From positions 48,860 to 110,859 of the forward strand of contig NC_049980.1 of NCBI RefSeq assembly GCF_000003815.2: a stretch of DNA of 62,000 nucleotides, read 5' to 3'. Origin of the DNA: Branchiostoma floridae. Its lineage: Eukaryota; Chordata; Leptocardii; Amphioxiformes; Branchiostomatidae. A program made the translations under genes and the position numbers. The notes under the pieces were generated by a model, which did not search any database, was not told where the DNA came from, and saw nothing but the letters and a program-made list of their open reading frames with translations. Positions 36,095-48,470 of this stretch are shown in pieces (position 1 is the first letter of the stretch; the number at the start of each line of letters is the position of its first letter).

Positions 36095-37186
36095 GTTGGT
36101 GTCAAATAGAATCTTTTATTCAATAGCAACATTATTTTGTTTATCACACGCACAATGAATGAGTCGTATCTGTGTACAAAATGAGCAAAAAATTCCACAT
36201 ACTTTAAAAAGAAAAACATACACTGTCATTTCAATGTCAAAGTAACATTTTTCGTAGATTCAAACCACTCTTGTTCACAAAAGAGTACAAATAGGTCACA
36301 TAGCTTAGATCTCTTTGCGTAATTAGTTGTGGGATAATGTTACAGTGCAATTTATAGATTAATAATGAAATATTCAAAGATAAGAAAAAACAATAATAAA
36401 ATTTTTAATGAAACAATGTAATATCTTAGATTAACAAACAATAGTTCCCAGTTGCTAATAACTCTGTGGAAATTAAACCCAGAAATGAGTTGTAAATACC
36501 ACGGTTAAAATATAAGTTATGAAAAAGTAATAAATATTTTGCAACTGAAATGAACATGTTCACCATATCTACAACATTTATCTTCACCATTATATTTACA
36601 CTATAGTGAGCGAATAAGCATTACGCTTCGTCTCTAGCCCTCCACTTCGAGTTCGAAATGCTTCACTAAATATTTTTTCTACATGTTCTGCCACTAGATT
36701 AAAACAGTTTTTGTTTACAACTTAGTATCAAGTATTAAACAAAGACGTTAAGCACAAAATAGTTTCTTTTTATAACTTACTATAGTATTTGTAGACTTTA
36801 GAGTCGTATGAAGAACTGGAAGTATGATTTGTAATATCCGTTGTTCATCAACAACATCAGAAGGGTGTATATTGTGTACAGACGTCTTTTTAAAAACTGC
36901 TATGGCTAAATGTGCTTTATTTTGGTTACATAAACACTTAAATCCATTTATCTTATTTCTTCTATTTATTTTCTGTCATTTTATCCAGGCTTGACACTGC
37001 TTTGCAGTGGGGCCCTGCGTTACACAAATAAAATAAAACGAGTAATGTACATACAGTGACATACAACTGAAAATTACATAGAGATTTAAGAAGTCAATCT
37101 TTACTTGCGTCACACAAATGAAATAAACTAAGTACTGTACACACAGTGACATACAAACTGAAAAGTACTATTGAAGAAGTCGATCT
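36095..37186 (-). other. 3' UTR of gene C
   Basis: Runs from the stop at 37187-37189 down past the minus-strand AATAAA at 36115-36120. It aligns with the gene B 3' UTR, without the 880-bp insertion. A short internal duplication (ACACAAATAAAATAAA / ACACAAATGAAATAAA) lies at 37020-37150. Confidence 0.55.
36115..36120 (-). terminator. candidate polyadenylation signal of gene C
   Basis: Plus TTTATT. Homologous in position to 19561-19566 of gene B. Confidence 0.5.
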
Positions 37187-40100
37187 TCACTTGTGAAAGG
37201 CTGTGTGAGGGTCTTTGGGTTTCACCTTAACCACCTTGGGACGCAGATGTTTCCCCATGAACCCCAGCAGCCACTTCAGTAGGAACTCGCACACCTCCAG
37301 GAGGGACAGCACGCTAGCCCCTATAAACAGCCCCATCATCCCTCCTATGTTACCTGTTGGGGGAGTGCGCATAGTTGGTTTGCTTTCTAGTTGAATTTGG
37401 ATTGAAACATAAGGGCAAAGCCGTGCGTATACTTTCAAGTCCGTATGAGGTCCGTATGGAAGTCTTAGCCTCTACCAGGCTCCTTACCTTTACCTTTACC
37501 TTTACCTTACATTTACCTTTAGCCTCTACCAGGCTCCACAGGTCACAAATAGGAGACATTCGAGAGGAGTATGGTTTGCGACCAGCTGATTTCGCTTGCA
37601 TGTCATCTGGCGAAAATGGTTACAACTCAAGGGCCTCGGTCCGTAAATTTTGCCCTTATACCACATTGCATCACGCCTGCACTAGGAACTATGAAATGGC
37701 TTATTCTCACGTACTTGCCAGCTGCCCTTCGTCCATGGCTTTTAGCTGCCTGATGTTCTGGTAATTCAGTTTTTCGTAGTACACGCTGAAGGCTACAGCG
37801 TTTTTCCTGGAACAAAATGTAGGAAATGGTGAACAACTTTTACCTACGTTGGCCTACTACTGTTTACTTTATATCATGTTTGATATGAAATCTCGCGATT
37901 AAGGGAGATGGAGGTACATGATGCTTGGGTTTCAGTGACAATAATTTGTTTGGGGGCTATTTCCTGAAAAGAATGTATTTTTGAAAATCAAAGATGGCAG
38001 ATACAACATGGCGGCTATTGAATACAAGGCGTCATTTTATGACATTTTATGTCGATACTGCTGCTTTTCACAACAAATGTCTTCGCAGACATCAATAACG
38101 TTCACTTCGATGTCATGATACGTCATCACACCATATTAGGTCATTACATCATTACACCAAAATTAAGATATTAAGTTTATTTTGCATGTATATCATTTGC
38201 ATCATGAAATTTGGTGTCCATAATATAAGTAGCTAGTTAGGAGTTACGGAGGGGCTCAAAAGTACCCCCTGGCGACCCATGATGATTAAAAAACGCCCAG
38301 TCTGTATACATACTATAGGATCAACAACACCTTGGACAATGTGTTCACCTAGATTGACCTGACTTTCAAGATTTTGGCGACGCCTCAGGGGCTAGCCCAA
38401 CAGTATAGTGTGCGTCCGTTTGGCAAAAATTCCCGGAATTCGAAGATAATTTTTGGAATTTTTCCGTCGCCATCGCAATAATTCTTATTGCCAAACGTAT
38501 TGTATTTGCGGCAAACTTACTCCAAGTAGGTTGGTTCCATGCCTAACAACGGGCCAACATACTCCCGAGTGTGTTTGTTTGGAAACCCTGCGAAGGACAC
38601 AGACGTGGTATATGACGTCATACTGCAGGGCACAGGACAGTCACACGTCAGATCTCCTCTGGTCACCTGAACTGTAACGGTAGGGAGAAATTAACTTTTA
38701 TTCAGCTCAGTACGTCTACTTAAGCGTCACGGTCATCCTGTGAGTAAATCATCTTATAAAATGTTTTCTCCTCAATAAAATATCATATGCCTTTGTATGA
38801 CTTCCGTATTAATTGGGTTAACTAACGTACGCCAATACTACTGGTAGAATCCGACGAGGGAGCAAAATACATGTGCCAAAGTTGCCAGTATATTGTACAA
38901 AATTTAATGTAAACTGTAACCAGCAATGAGAACACTCACCAAGCACTGCTCTGACACAGGTGAACATTGTGGTTGGATCACAAGATTCTTCCGTTCCTGT
39001 AGGTATAAGAAGATCGAAGACGCGTTATTTTCCATTAGACCAATAATAACGACAATGATCTTTTATGTGGGCTAAATGCATTTAGCTAGATAATTAGAAT
39101 AAAAAGAGTAGAAAGGAACGTCATATTCTATCTAAATCATAGTCTCTACCCTCTCCTTGACGCATGTGTACACAAATTTATAGTTTTTCTATTACATCGT
39201 AGTCTTTAGATGACATAATGTATCTGAACATTTCGTCCTTCGTCAAACGTAATATGATCTAATGAAAAGGTACTTAAAAGAAATTTGCAAATCACGGTGT
39301 ACAATGAACTTCGTTTTCTACATAATCATCGTTACAACAAGCACATATTCTGTCCTTTGGCGGACTCTGGGAGTATCTACCAGCTTCAATTTGCAGTGGG
39401 TGGTCGCAAATCCTTTGTTTAGACATGGTCGGTAGTTATTGTAATTTTGTACATCTAGTTATTTTCTCGTTCATATGTAAGCTTCAATCTTATTAATACC
39501 ATGAAGGTCGTGAGGCATTTTACATTGTACCTGGTAAGTCGTAAGCTCGACAGCTGCAGTTCCGGACCACGTGTTTACTTCTGCACTCCAGATAGCAGCC
39601 GTTCAACGTGTAGGTGTCGTAATACTCCAGCTGTCGGTCCTGACAGACCCCCCACGGAGGCACGTGGTTCTCGTACTGAGGAAGGGGGGACGGAATACTA
39701 TGAGACCGATCTTCGTGAACAGTTTCGCAAAAGTTCCAAGATTGCCGCAAAATCTGGAAATGACTCTATTAGAGCAAGGAGCTTAAAAAAAGTTTTTTTT
39801 TCAACCTCCTTGATTAGAACTCTAATTTAGAGTCATTTCCAGATCGATGTGGCAGCCATTTTGGATTTTCAGGGGTCATTCGGGGTCATGCACTGCAAAA
39901 AAATTATCTTTGTACACATTGGAAAAACAAATTTTGTTTTATTGAATCGAAGTTTTGGTGACCGTCTGTCAAATTCCAAAGGACGACTCTGACTGATTCA
40001 CATTGTGCTGCAGCATAGGTGTTGTTTCAAACCCAGTCACATTTTAGGACCGACGCAAACATAGACGATAATTGCTTTACTGTTATCATCAGTTTTTACT

Positions 40101-43100
40101 TTACAAAAATCATTGCAAACTAACAATCATCATACAACTTTTTACATTTGGGACAGAATTATAAACACCGCATGAGATATGTATAGGTTATGTTAAATAC
40201 TTTGCGTTTGGAAACCGCATATGTAAGCAGCGACACCTATGCTGCAGTGCAATGCAAACCAGTTTAAAGCACCATTCGGAAGGTGATAGACGATCAGCTA
40301 TGTTTTAAGACCTACCAGCGTCTGCTTGACGGCAATGAAAGCGTGGTTGCCCGGCGCGAGGGCGATGCCCTGGGTGTCCATCATGGGAGGCTCCCTCGGA
40401 TCGTGTACCAGGACTTTCAGCCCAACTTCAGCATTCCCACCAACGGTAAAACTTTCTGTGTACTCGTCCTGTAAAAATTATAATGACCATATCAGTACAA
40501 TGAAGCCGCCACGAATCTGCCTTAAGCTGTGGACAAAGTTGCGCATGTGCTTGTCAAGAGCCGGGCCCCTGTCGGCTCTTAAGCCAGAAATTTGTTCAGG
40601 TGGACTGCCGGATACAGTGGAGTACCTTGCTGTGTTTTCACGTGTATTTGTCAACGGGTCCCGGATTGATTTTAATTTCAAATTTAAAAAAAAATAAATA
40701 CGGGTCCCGACTGCGCCCCAAAATACCCTGGTAGATGCGGGTGTCCCACGGGGCCATGTAAGGCTTACATCCGAAAGTACATGAAAATAGCCCAATTACG
40801 TATACTCCCCGACGGGGCCACTATTGTGACAGTAGCATGATTTTGACTACTTCATGCTCTTAACAATTGCAATAGCTTTACCGCGGAACATTCTAAGTAA
40901 ATGGATCACGGAGGAGCGAACTGCGGCTAAAATTGGATGGCTTCCAAGAGTAATGATCGGTCATCATTTAAAAAAAAAACTGTTTATGGCTACCAATTAT
41001 ATCATCATCATATCTATGTGGCGGGTCGTTCAGTGTAAATAAATAACTGATGTCGTGCCGCGTGCCTTACAGATACAGGTACAGATATAGATACAGGGGG
41101 TTGTGTGACACTCAGAAGGCCAAGGGTAACCATGCAGATACAGGCGTGGTGTGATACTAAGAACGACCGGTATAGCGACTTCACAAATACAGATACAGAT
41201 ACAGCTAAAGATACAGGCTCGGTATGATACTAAGAACGACTGGTATTAGTAACTACACAAATACAGAAACAGATACTGAGGCGTAGTGTGATACGAAGAA
41301 CGACTGGTACACAGATACAGAATGATATATAGAGATACAGGAAACTTACTTCTTCAATGTCGACAATGATCATAAGTCCATTTCCAGTTCCTTGCATGGT
41401 CTGTTTCAGTGGGTTGTTGGCTTCAGCGTTAAAAGTGAAGCAGTTTCCGTAGTGACCGAAGGAATGGGTGAAGTTCTGCAGATGACAGAATATTAGGATA
41501 AGTTACCAATCATAGAACCCTTTGGAAGTTAAATGTACCTGGCCTTAGCCAGGATGGTGGACGATACAGACTTTTTGTCACTTATTCCATAGCTCACGTT
41601 AGAAGTCCTTGTCTGACCAGTAAGCAAAGCATGCCGTGATTTTTTCCCCAGGTAGCAACAAGCCATTGAACTGTAAACTCGTGGGATCGTGTGGCACAGC
41701 GTCAGCGTGTTTGTTTGGCTCAGGACCGAGGGGTCTCGAGTTCGAATGCTGCTGTGTTACCGATCTTCTGCCCTTTACACGGCTTCCCTCATTTCACTTA
41801 GGTGAAAATGAAAATTCCCCAGCATGTTGAAGTGGGTAGCCTCAAAAGAAAGAAGAAGAAGGAGAAATTTTGGGTAAAATTGTACGATACAGCGTCTCTA
41901 ATTACAACTTACCTGCTCAGTGCATCGGGTACCTCTCCACGTGCAAAGAGGCATGCGAGTCCACGAAACGTTGAAACCTTTCTGCAAGACGAGATCCTCC
42001 AATTTCGTTCCCTGTTAGGTCATGAAATATGAATGTCATTACCACAGGGTTAGGGTTGGGGTTAGGGTTAAGGGTCAGGGCTTAGGGCTTAGGGGTTAGG
42101 GGTTAGTGGTTAGGGTTAGGGTTAGGGTTAGGGTTAGGGTTTGGGTTAGGGTTAGCGTTAGGGTTAGGGTTAGGGTTAGGGTTAGGGTTAGGGTTAGGGT
42201 TAGGGTTAGGGTTAGGGTTAGGGTTAGGGTTAGGGTTAGCATAGGTTTAATGTAGGGGTAGTGTTAGGATTAAAGTTTGGGTTAGGGTAGAAGTGAAAAG
42301 AGGTTTTCTGTTAACGAACATGGGATTTCAAGGTGTTAAATGATCTTAAAATGATCAACATAACAAAAATGTTCATAGGCACACTGCTTAAGAACAAGCG
42401 AGGTAAGATCAAACAGAATTGTTTATTTTGGGTTAAAAATTGCAACAATGCAATACTGAAGGCATCCTAGGCAACAATGCTGATGTTGAGTGCCATGGAA
42501 CCTATATACATTATATTATACATTTGAACATAGAATTAAGCAATACATATATGATAGGCATACTCACAGAGTACTGGCGGCATCAGCAGCAGCATAACAT
42601 CAACAACAACGTTAACAACGAAACAATTAATTTCTTAGAATGACATACTCAATAATAAGTAAGGCTTATATTTAACTTAATCATTAAGTACTTTCAGTGG
42701 TTTCGGCAACTCTGGCTGTTGCATGCAGCTGTATCATAACTAAATCATGTCCTGATTTGATAACGTTCACTGAAAGAAAACCTTACAGCACACCTTTTAA
42801 AAAGTAATCGTTAAGGTTCCGTTTAGCATTTTTTTTTTAACCTTTATTTAACCTTGATACATCATTCGGCCTGAGCCGTTTTTCAAGATTTCAAGGGTGG
42901 AGGAGGTCAGGGGTCTAAATACCTTCTAAATACAATGCACTACACAAAAGATACAATTCATCATCATACAATTCAACATTCCATAGATACTTTCGTATTC
43001 AACATAATATCAGTCCATCTCATTGTCCATAGTTACATAATTTCTAGTCCAGTCAAGTTCTTAAACGACGATAAAGAGGGCACCAGCCTCACGTTCTCCC

Positions 43101-45648
43101 TCAGACTATTCCACAGAACTGTGCCTGAGTACGTTATAGATCTTCGAAACGCTTCCCTGTGGACCATGGGTAAGCATATTTTAAAGCGTGCTGAAAGATC
43201 CGATTTTATGCAGTGCTTACCTCAAGAGTGGAGTTGACCGTTTCATCAGGGGGCACGCCTAACGTCAGTATCGTGGAGATGTTCGCTTGAATACCGTACA
43301 GGAACGTGGACAGGTACGACCAATCCACCGCCTTCAGTTTGTTGGCATCAAACCTGCCCGAAGGAAGAAAAAAAAGGTTGACGCTGTGTCAGGCGTTAAC
43401 TCCATAGCGTCGTCCATGTACCCAGCTGATCATAATTACGACCTGTACCAAACTACTTAGTCTCTACAAGACTGGCGCTTCCCTGCGTTTGTTTGTTTGT
43501 TGTTTTCTTTGCTTATTTGTTGTGTCGTGTCAGGTGTGGACTGAATAACATCGATCACTACTGAATATCTGAGTTCCACTCTTGTTCATCAATTGTCTAG
43601 ATCGTCATTTATAAAAATCACGACCCTTTAAAATCCTACTTAGTCTCTGCAAGATTCCATGAGGTTGTTTGTTTATTTGTTTGCTCATTTGTTTGTTTAT
43701 TTGTTTGTATGTTTCATCATTTATCTATCGAAGCTCAAATCGGCTCGCGGGCCACTTTTCATTGAGGTCATGAGGGAGGAGGGAAGGGTCAGACAAAATA
43801 TATAACAGAGATACAATTTACAGCATTTTGATTATAACAGTGATCATACATGTGCAGCTTACATCATTTGATAGAAATATGTAATATTTCTTATAAATGT
43901 AATACCATGGGTAATATTACAAATAAACATTTAAACAGCTCAGTCAAAGTTTATGTGAAAAAGGGGTCACAATTGCTAGGTGGTATGAATTCAGAGGTGC
44001 TCGTTCATTTAGATTTGACAAATTTGACTGTGCTTACTTGTTCATGTTGCAGAATGTGACTGCCGGAAATGTCAACTCATCGGCAAATTCCAACTTCGTA
44101 TCGGTGATGGTGTCGTAGCTGAAGTACGAGTGCATCCTGGTGTGTGTGCGGGGAGAAGATACGCAGATAAAGGAGGTAGTGATATGATATGATATACAGC
44201 CCCTCATACATGGTCCAGCACAAATAAATAGGTAATCACAGATATATCAGCAGGTACCAAATAAGACCGCAACAACACGCAAAAAACTTCACGCCAATTA
44301 TTCATACAAAACCATTTTCCCACCATGAAACAGATTAATTCAGACATTGTTGTGCAGCTATCGTCCCTACATTTCTGACAAAAACACTCCAACACGCTTA
44401 TAACATTCCACGTCATAGTTTGAAAGTGGCGACACTCCCTTCCCATCATTCACCCGTCCTTGGCACACAAAATGGCGGTGCCCAAGGACCGGAGCTAATG
44501 CAATACAGGTTGTTTTGCTATCGCAAACATGTAATGACAGGTACTCACATGGAGCCAAACATGTATCCGAAGCCGCTGTAAGAGCCCAGGATGGCGAACA
44601 CCCACAGGGCTCGGAGGGCGCCGGCCGGTGAGATGACTAACTGGAACACGAAATGAAAGAGCAAGTTGCCATGCCAGTTCTTTGCATCATATTAGTAGGC
44701 CACACTGACTTGACTTAATGATTGACATACGCGAATAATTGATTTTCACCTACCAAAACTAAACTGTGACAACATATGATCTAGGGCAGGGAAAAGATGC
44801 AAAGGTTGGAAATAGTTTTGTCTGTTTTGATATGTTTGCTCTACTCGCGAATTTCATTTTCGCAATGCTAGACAAGTGCTCGTACAGACTGGATTACGGC
44901 ATTTCGGCACGCAAGGGCCCATCGGTGTGCATTATTTAACAAAAGAAACCCCTGTTCAGAATGTACTGTATTCTACTTGAATTAAATGCTGGTCACTGAA
45001 ATCATAGATAAACATCAATTATTCAACCAGGCCTTTTCTAGAGGAGCTTAAAGCTTAAGAATAATCGCCTCTTTATATAACGTAAGCTCTGGTGTAATCT
45101 GCAAAAATTCTTTATTATCCCTCATCAAAGATTTATCTGATGAATATTTCAAAACGATCGTCCTAAAGTGTGCCTTTGAGGAATCAAAAATCACGAAATC
45201 AAGAACAACAGTAACATCAATGACTGCGCTAGGCCAGAAATGTTCAAAAAAACCAAAAAGTACTGGACTCCAACGCTGAATCACCTAACGGTATATGGGA
45301 AGGGGTTTTAAAGACCATATTTTTTAGATAAAGTTTCCATTGCAATTTGAATCCACCGTTCGTTGACTAGTACTTGATATCCCTAATCAGTCTGTGTGTT
45401 TGCTTGTTTTTCAAACCGACGGAATACGTTCATGCTAACCCGCGGATAGAGGTGAACTAGCGTCAAACGATAATTATTTATTCAACCCCTCCCCATGCCT
45501 ATAGCGCTTCAGCATATATCTTTTAACTGTTACATTTCACCAGTACCATAAACTAAGCAACAGTTGATTTTACCCTGTTGAATCCATGAAGGCTGGTGTT
45601 ACTGGCGAACTCCTTCTCAGGGGATTCTTTGTCGTCTTCAGGCGACAT
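37187..45648 (-). CDS. DEG/ENaC/ASIC-superfamily sodium channel subunit, gene C (462 aa, 12 exons)
   Basis: Exons in transcript order are 45574-45648, 44549-44640, 44038-44136, 43221-43353, 41913-42011, 41350-41475, 40316-40468, 39531-39675, 38940-38996, 38521-38671, 37715-37806 and 37187-37353. They total 1389 nt with no stop before the end. Domain order and residue numbers equal gene B: LHG at 20-22, TM1, FPAVTFCN (Ile to Phe relative to A and B), HDPREPP, PPWG and the signature [20 protein letters not shown]2 has the GAS filter and the tail ends AFHK. Differences from B sit mostly in the ectodomain (LLGMEPTYLE versus MLGMETSYME; QANISTILTLG versus QMDIPTLLSLG). Such differences could change gating or assembly. 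Expression is probably similar to B given shared upstream DNA. Confidence 0.93.
38372..38462. repeat. dispersed repeat, GGCGACGCCTC family, copy 3 (partial)
   Basis: ATTTTGGCGACGCCTCAGGG, GCTAGCC, then CGTCCGTTTGGCAAAAATTC. It lies in gene C intron 10. Confidence 0.55.
39752..39845. repeat. long imperfect hairpin in gene C intron 7
   Basis: The left arm ATCTGGAAATGACTCTATTA is mirrored by AGAGTCATTTCCAGAT at 39830-39845. Inner CAAGGAGCTT and AACCTCCTTG also pair, with an A7/T9 loop. The arms are about 45 nt. Confidence 0.75.
41070..41340. repeat. ACAGATACAG minisatellite, about 78-bp higher-order units, gene C intron 5
   Basis: Short ACAGATACAG runs alternate with GTGTGATACTAAGAACGACT blocks, at least three times. 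A single shorter version is at 26580-26665 in the matching intron of gene B. Confidence 0.7.
41690..41815 (+). mobile_element. degenerate tRNA-derived SINE fragment in gene C intron 5
   Basis: GGGTCTCGAGTTCGAATGCT (B-box-like) then ACCGATCTTCTGCCCTTTACA and TCATTTCACTTAGGTG. Confidence 0.5.
42047..42245. repeat. interstitial telomere-like array (TTAGGG)n in gene C intron 4
   Basis: About 200 bp. The distal 100 bp is nearly perfect TTAGGG and the proximal part is variant. Same intron and position as the array in gene B (27189-27420), but with fewer TGAGGG variants. Confidence 0.92.
42832..43170 (-). pseudogene. 5'-truncated LINE tail inserted in gene C intron 4
   Basis: The minus strand translates to HREAFRRSITYSGTVLWNSL then RENVRLVPSLSSFKN, the typical final block of a CR1/L2-type RT. 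It ends in a poly(T) on plus. Flanking AGCAT words and the uninterrupted gene B sequence (GTTCCGTTTAGCAGACTTTA near 27920) mark it as an insertion that B lacks. Confidence 0.75.
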
Positions 45649-45752
45649 TGCGGAAGGTTACAACAGCGTGAAGCGGACGGGACAGACCACCATGAACCTG
45701 AAAATATCAAGACACGGCAATTTTTCAAGCATGTCGGCCGAATAGTGGAGAA

Positions 45753-46195
45753 TAGGGGTGGGTACCGGTAGAAAACCGTTTATTTCTCATTAGACCGGTC
45801 CAGATAAACCGGACCTGAAAAAAATTGGGTTGACCGGATGTTGGACAGATTGGAAAAAGAACAGATTATATGATCAGGCATTGATACGTTTTGGGGCTTA
45901 CCGGTCGAGGCAAAAACAAGAGCGAAGCAGAATAGAGTCTATAGCCAATTTACCAACATTAACAGTCAATCGTACAGAGGCAGGTAGCCTTGTAGGATTT
46001 TAAAACGCCAATGGTAGTCGAGCACTCCACAAAACAGACTTTTTTTTGTAGCAAAATGACCATTGTTTTGAGTATCGTTCATTCACAAGTGTTCACAAAA
46101 TGAATCAGGTCCAGGTTCAGGTCCGGACATGGACCTGATCCTCTGAACCTGAACTAGACCTGGACCTAAATTTTCTGTACCGGTACCCACCCCTA
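45753..46195. mobile_element. hAT-like MITE with 8-bp target duplication, upstream of gene C
   Basis: TIRs TAGGGGTGGGTACCGGTA and TACCGGTACCCACCCCTA. Perfect 8-bp flanking repeats GTGGAGAA lie at 45745-45752 and 46196-46203. Gene B has the unoccupied site GGTGGAGAGCATGTC near 32351. The 8-bp duplication and T-A-G-G-G-G-T-G-G-G ends fit the hAT superfamily. It is 443 bp with no transposase. Confidence 0.88.
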
Positions 46196-46446
46196 GTGGA
46201 GAACATGACAACATACACCCACCCCCACTTCACTTGAAAGCAAACTGTTTGGGACCTTAATTGGATGTAAATTTGTATAAGTCTTGACTTTATAATTGAA
46301 ATATCAAACAAAATATAAAGGAACATGATTGAAAGGACAACTTAACACACGTAGCGTGGAAATTTTTGTTGTTGTTCTTATATCCACGCGATTTGTCGAG
46401 CGCTCAGACAAACAATCGTTTGTTTGCAGCGAGTTCGCCACCATAA

Positions 46447-46669
46447 GGTGGTATCTCACTGCACTTGGGGCACCGTTGTAGTACTGTGGATTTTGGAAGA
46501 TTTCTCAATGAATTTCAGAGATAAAGAACGAATTTTCTCACGTTTTGTGTATTTTGTTGTTTTCTAAGTCATACTTTATCGTATTACGCAATATCTATTA
46601 GTAAATTTAAATCGGCGAAAATAATACAACAGCGCCGCACCGGTGCCCCAAGTGCACTGAGATACCACC
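46447..46669. mobile_element. TIR element (copy 2 of the GGTGGTATCTCA family)
   Basis: The 29-bp TIR starts GGTGGTATCTCACTGCACTT and is inverted at the other end with one mismatch. It is 223 bp, flanked by TAA and AAA, and absent at the matching gene B site near 32575. The superfamily is uncertain; a 3-bp TWA-type target would fit PIF/Harbinger. Confidence 0.82.
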
Positions 46670-47621
46670 AAAATGCAATGAGGGGAAGGACCGACATGTT
46701 TGTTTGTAGAAGGCTTTGTGGCACTCTCAATATAACGCTCAATAGCGTACAAATGTAACAAAATGACGCGGACACTGTTCACTTGGGGTTGGGCTTAACA
46801 AAAATCTCAACCAAGAAAAAACAACTTGCCGGTCTTTTTTTCACTATTCGAAAACTTGTCCTACAAGTATTTATTAATTTAATTCATGTTTTTGTTGTTT
46901 TACTAGGGTAGCTCCCTCAATAGCTACTGTTTTTAGCGAGGTCCTGGATACAATCATACACACAATACAATATTTAAAACATATTGTCAAATCACAAAAT
47001 CGTATGCAACTCATTGATAGTCCTTATCCGTGATATAAGACATAAGCAGGGTTTCAGGTTATTTGACACCTGCAAAGATACACATGCCAATTTGACAAAT
47101 GGCTACTAAAACATGTAAATGTTTACTCGTTACTCGCGCTGTCTCAAAGAAGGCGCAAATAAAAGTCCACCGGGCAACCGGCATGTTTTGACTCCAAAGC
47201 AAGACATTATAACAGATGATTTTTAAAAAAAACACCACTTCTCAAATTCTGTAACTTATAATATTCTCATCTTAACCCCTTTGCTAGCATAATTTTTTGT
47301 TTGATATTGAGTAAAACTGTCTATCTTGTCGATCTGTCGTACTGCGTATCTGATCTTATACTGTTACAACAGCACTGACAAGGTAACGCGCGTTTTAGTC
47401 TATGTTTTAGACCCCCAAATAAATATATTTATCTTTCTAACGTACATTCAGCATAAAGAAACTCTTACCGTTTGCGTTTCCTGTGTATAAGTGTTCAGGA
47501 GCTCAAGCGTTGTCTACGTTGTGGCTGGGACAGCGGCAGATCAAATTTATTCACTCACCGTTCCTTTATATATATTCACTCACCTCTGCTATAGACTGAC
47601 CGAGAGGACACTGACAGCAAA

Positions 47622-47629
47622 TGACGTCA
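47622..47629. promoter_or_regulatory. conserved TGACGTCA (CRE core) upstream of gene C
   Basis: In CAGCAAATGACGTCATTGGAAGTAC, identical to gene B apart from one base of context. It is about 2.0 kb from the start codon because of the two MITE insertions. Confidence 0.5.
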
Positions 47630-48470
47630 TTGGAAGTACAGTAGTCGCCCTGTCGTTGAGCTCACTTTAAATGGTTGTTTGTTTGTTTTTTGTAACGAAT
47701 ACGCTGTGGCTTTGAAAGAAAAGCCTGCCAGCAATCCGACTTTGACAGAAATTATACATGTGGGTACGTAAGACATGGATCGAGCTGTCTAAAGTTCAGC
47801 CACACAAAATAAAGACCGGGGCACTGCATGAAAACCCAAATGTCTGGGTCGGATACGCCGGTACATTTGCCCAGATATTCAAAATATGTGGACGTTTACG
47901 CGTGTGTGCCGTCCGTTCACTTGATGTAGAGGAACCTGTATAAGGCCAGGAGATGCACAACTATTACTGTGCGTGACATATGGAGGCCCGATACTGCTTG
48001 CACAAGTGCCTGGGCATCCCGGTATATGCCCGCGAACGTCCGCTCATTTGCGGTCCCATATAAGCCCAAAAATTTTGGGCTTCGTGCAGTGTTGCAAGTT
48101 AGTACTCAGAGAGCGAAACGGACCGTGTAATAGCTTGTTTATACTTGCTTCACTCACACGTAAAATCCGCGAGTTTAGACGTTTACATAATATCCAGTCT
48201 TTCAGGATGGCCCAGTAGGGCAGAACGCCCTTACTTGCCACTAATGACTCTCCCTGGTGCGATCGGTTACAGCCTATGTCACCTGCTTTTATGAGAACTT
48301 GAAAACCTAGAACTTCGCCAACGTTTTGATCCATTAAGCAGAAAAGAAAACAAACCAAACCATAAGATTGTTACCTGGTGACTCATTCAAGAACAAGTTT
48401 ACTAAACTTGTTCATGAATAAGTGATATCCGTACGACAGGTCGTTAGGTGTAACGTAAGGCCCCGGCCAT

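Larger units (their letters stand above)
45649..48470. promoter_or_regulatory. gene C upstream region, conserved with gene B
   Basis: Apart from the two inserted elements, it follows gene B upstream DNA block by block (GTTGTGGCTGGGACAGCGGC near 47517, CACTCACACGTAAAATCCGC near 48150, CAGAACGCCCTTACTTGCCA near 48221). No conserved coding frame was seen. Confidence 0.5.

Noticed and set aside
37375-37764. 129-codon plus-strand frame over the gene C 3' exons
   Set aside because: Antisense to real channel exons 11-12 and containing a CCTTTA simple repeat (37480-37518).
27189-42245. A chromosome end
   Set aside because: The telomere-type arrays lie inside introns of intact genes and are short, so they are interstitial.
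48044-48358. Minus-strand frames at 48044-48358 and 33657-33968 that look similar to each other
   Set aside because: They are the same non-coding block duplicated with genes B and C. The frames differ in length and are not preserved outside a short core, so I kept them as upstream DNA.
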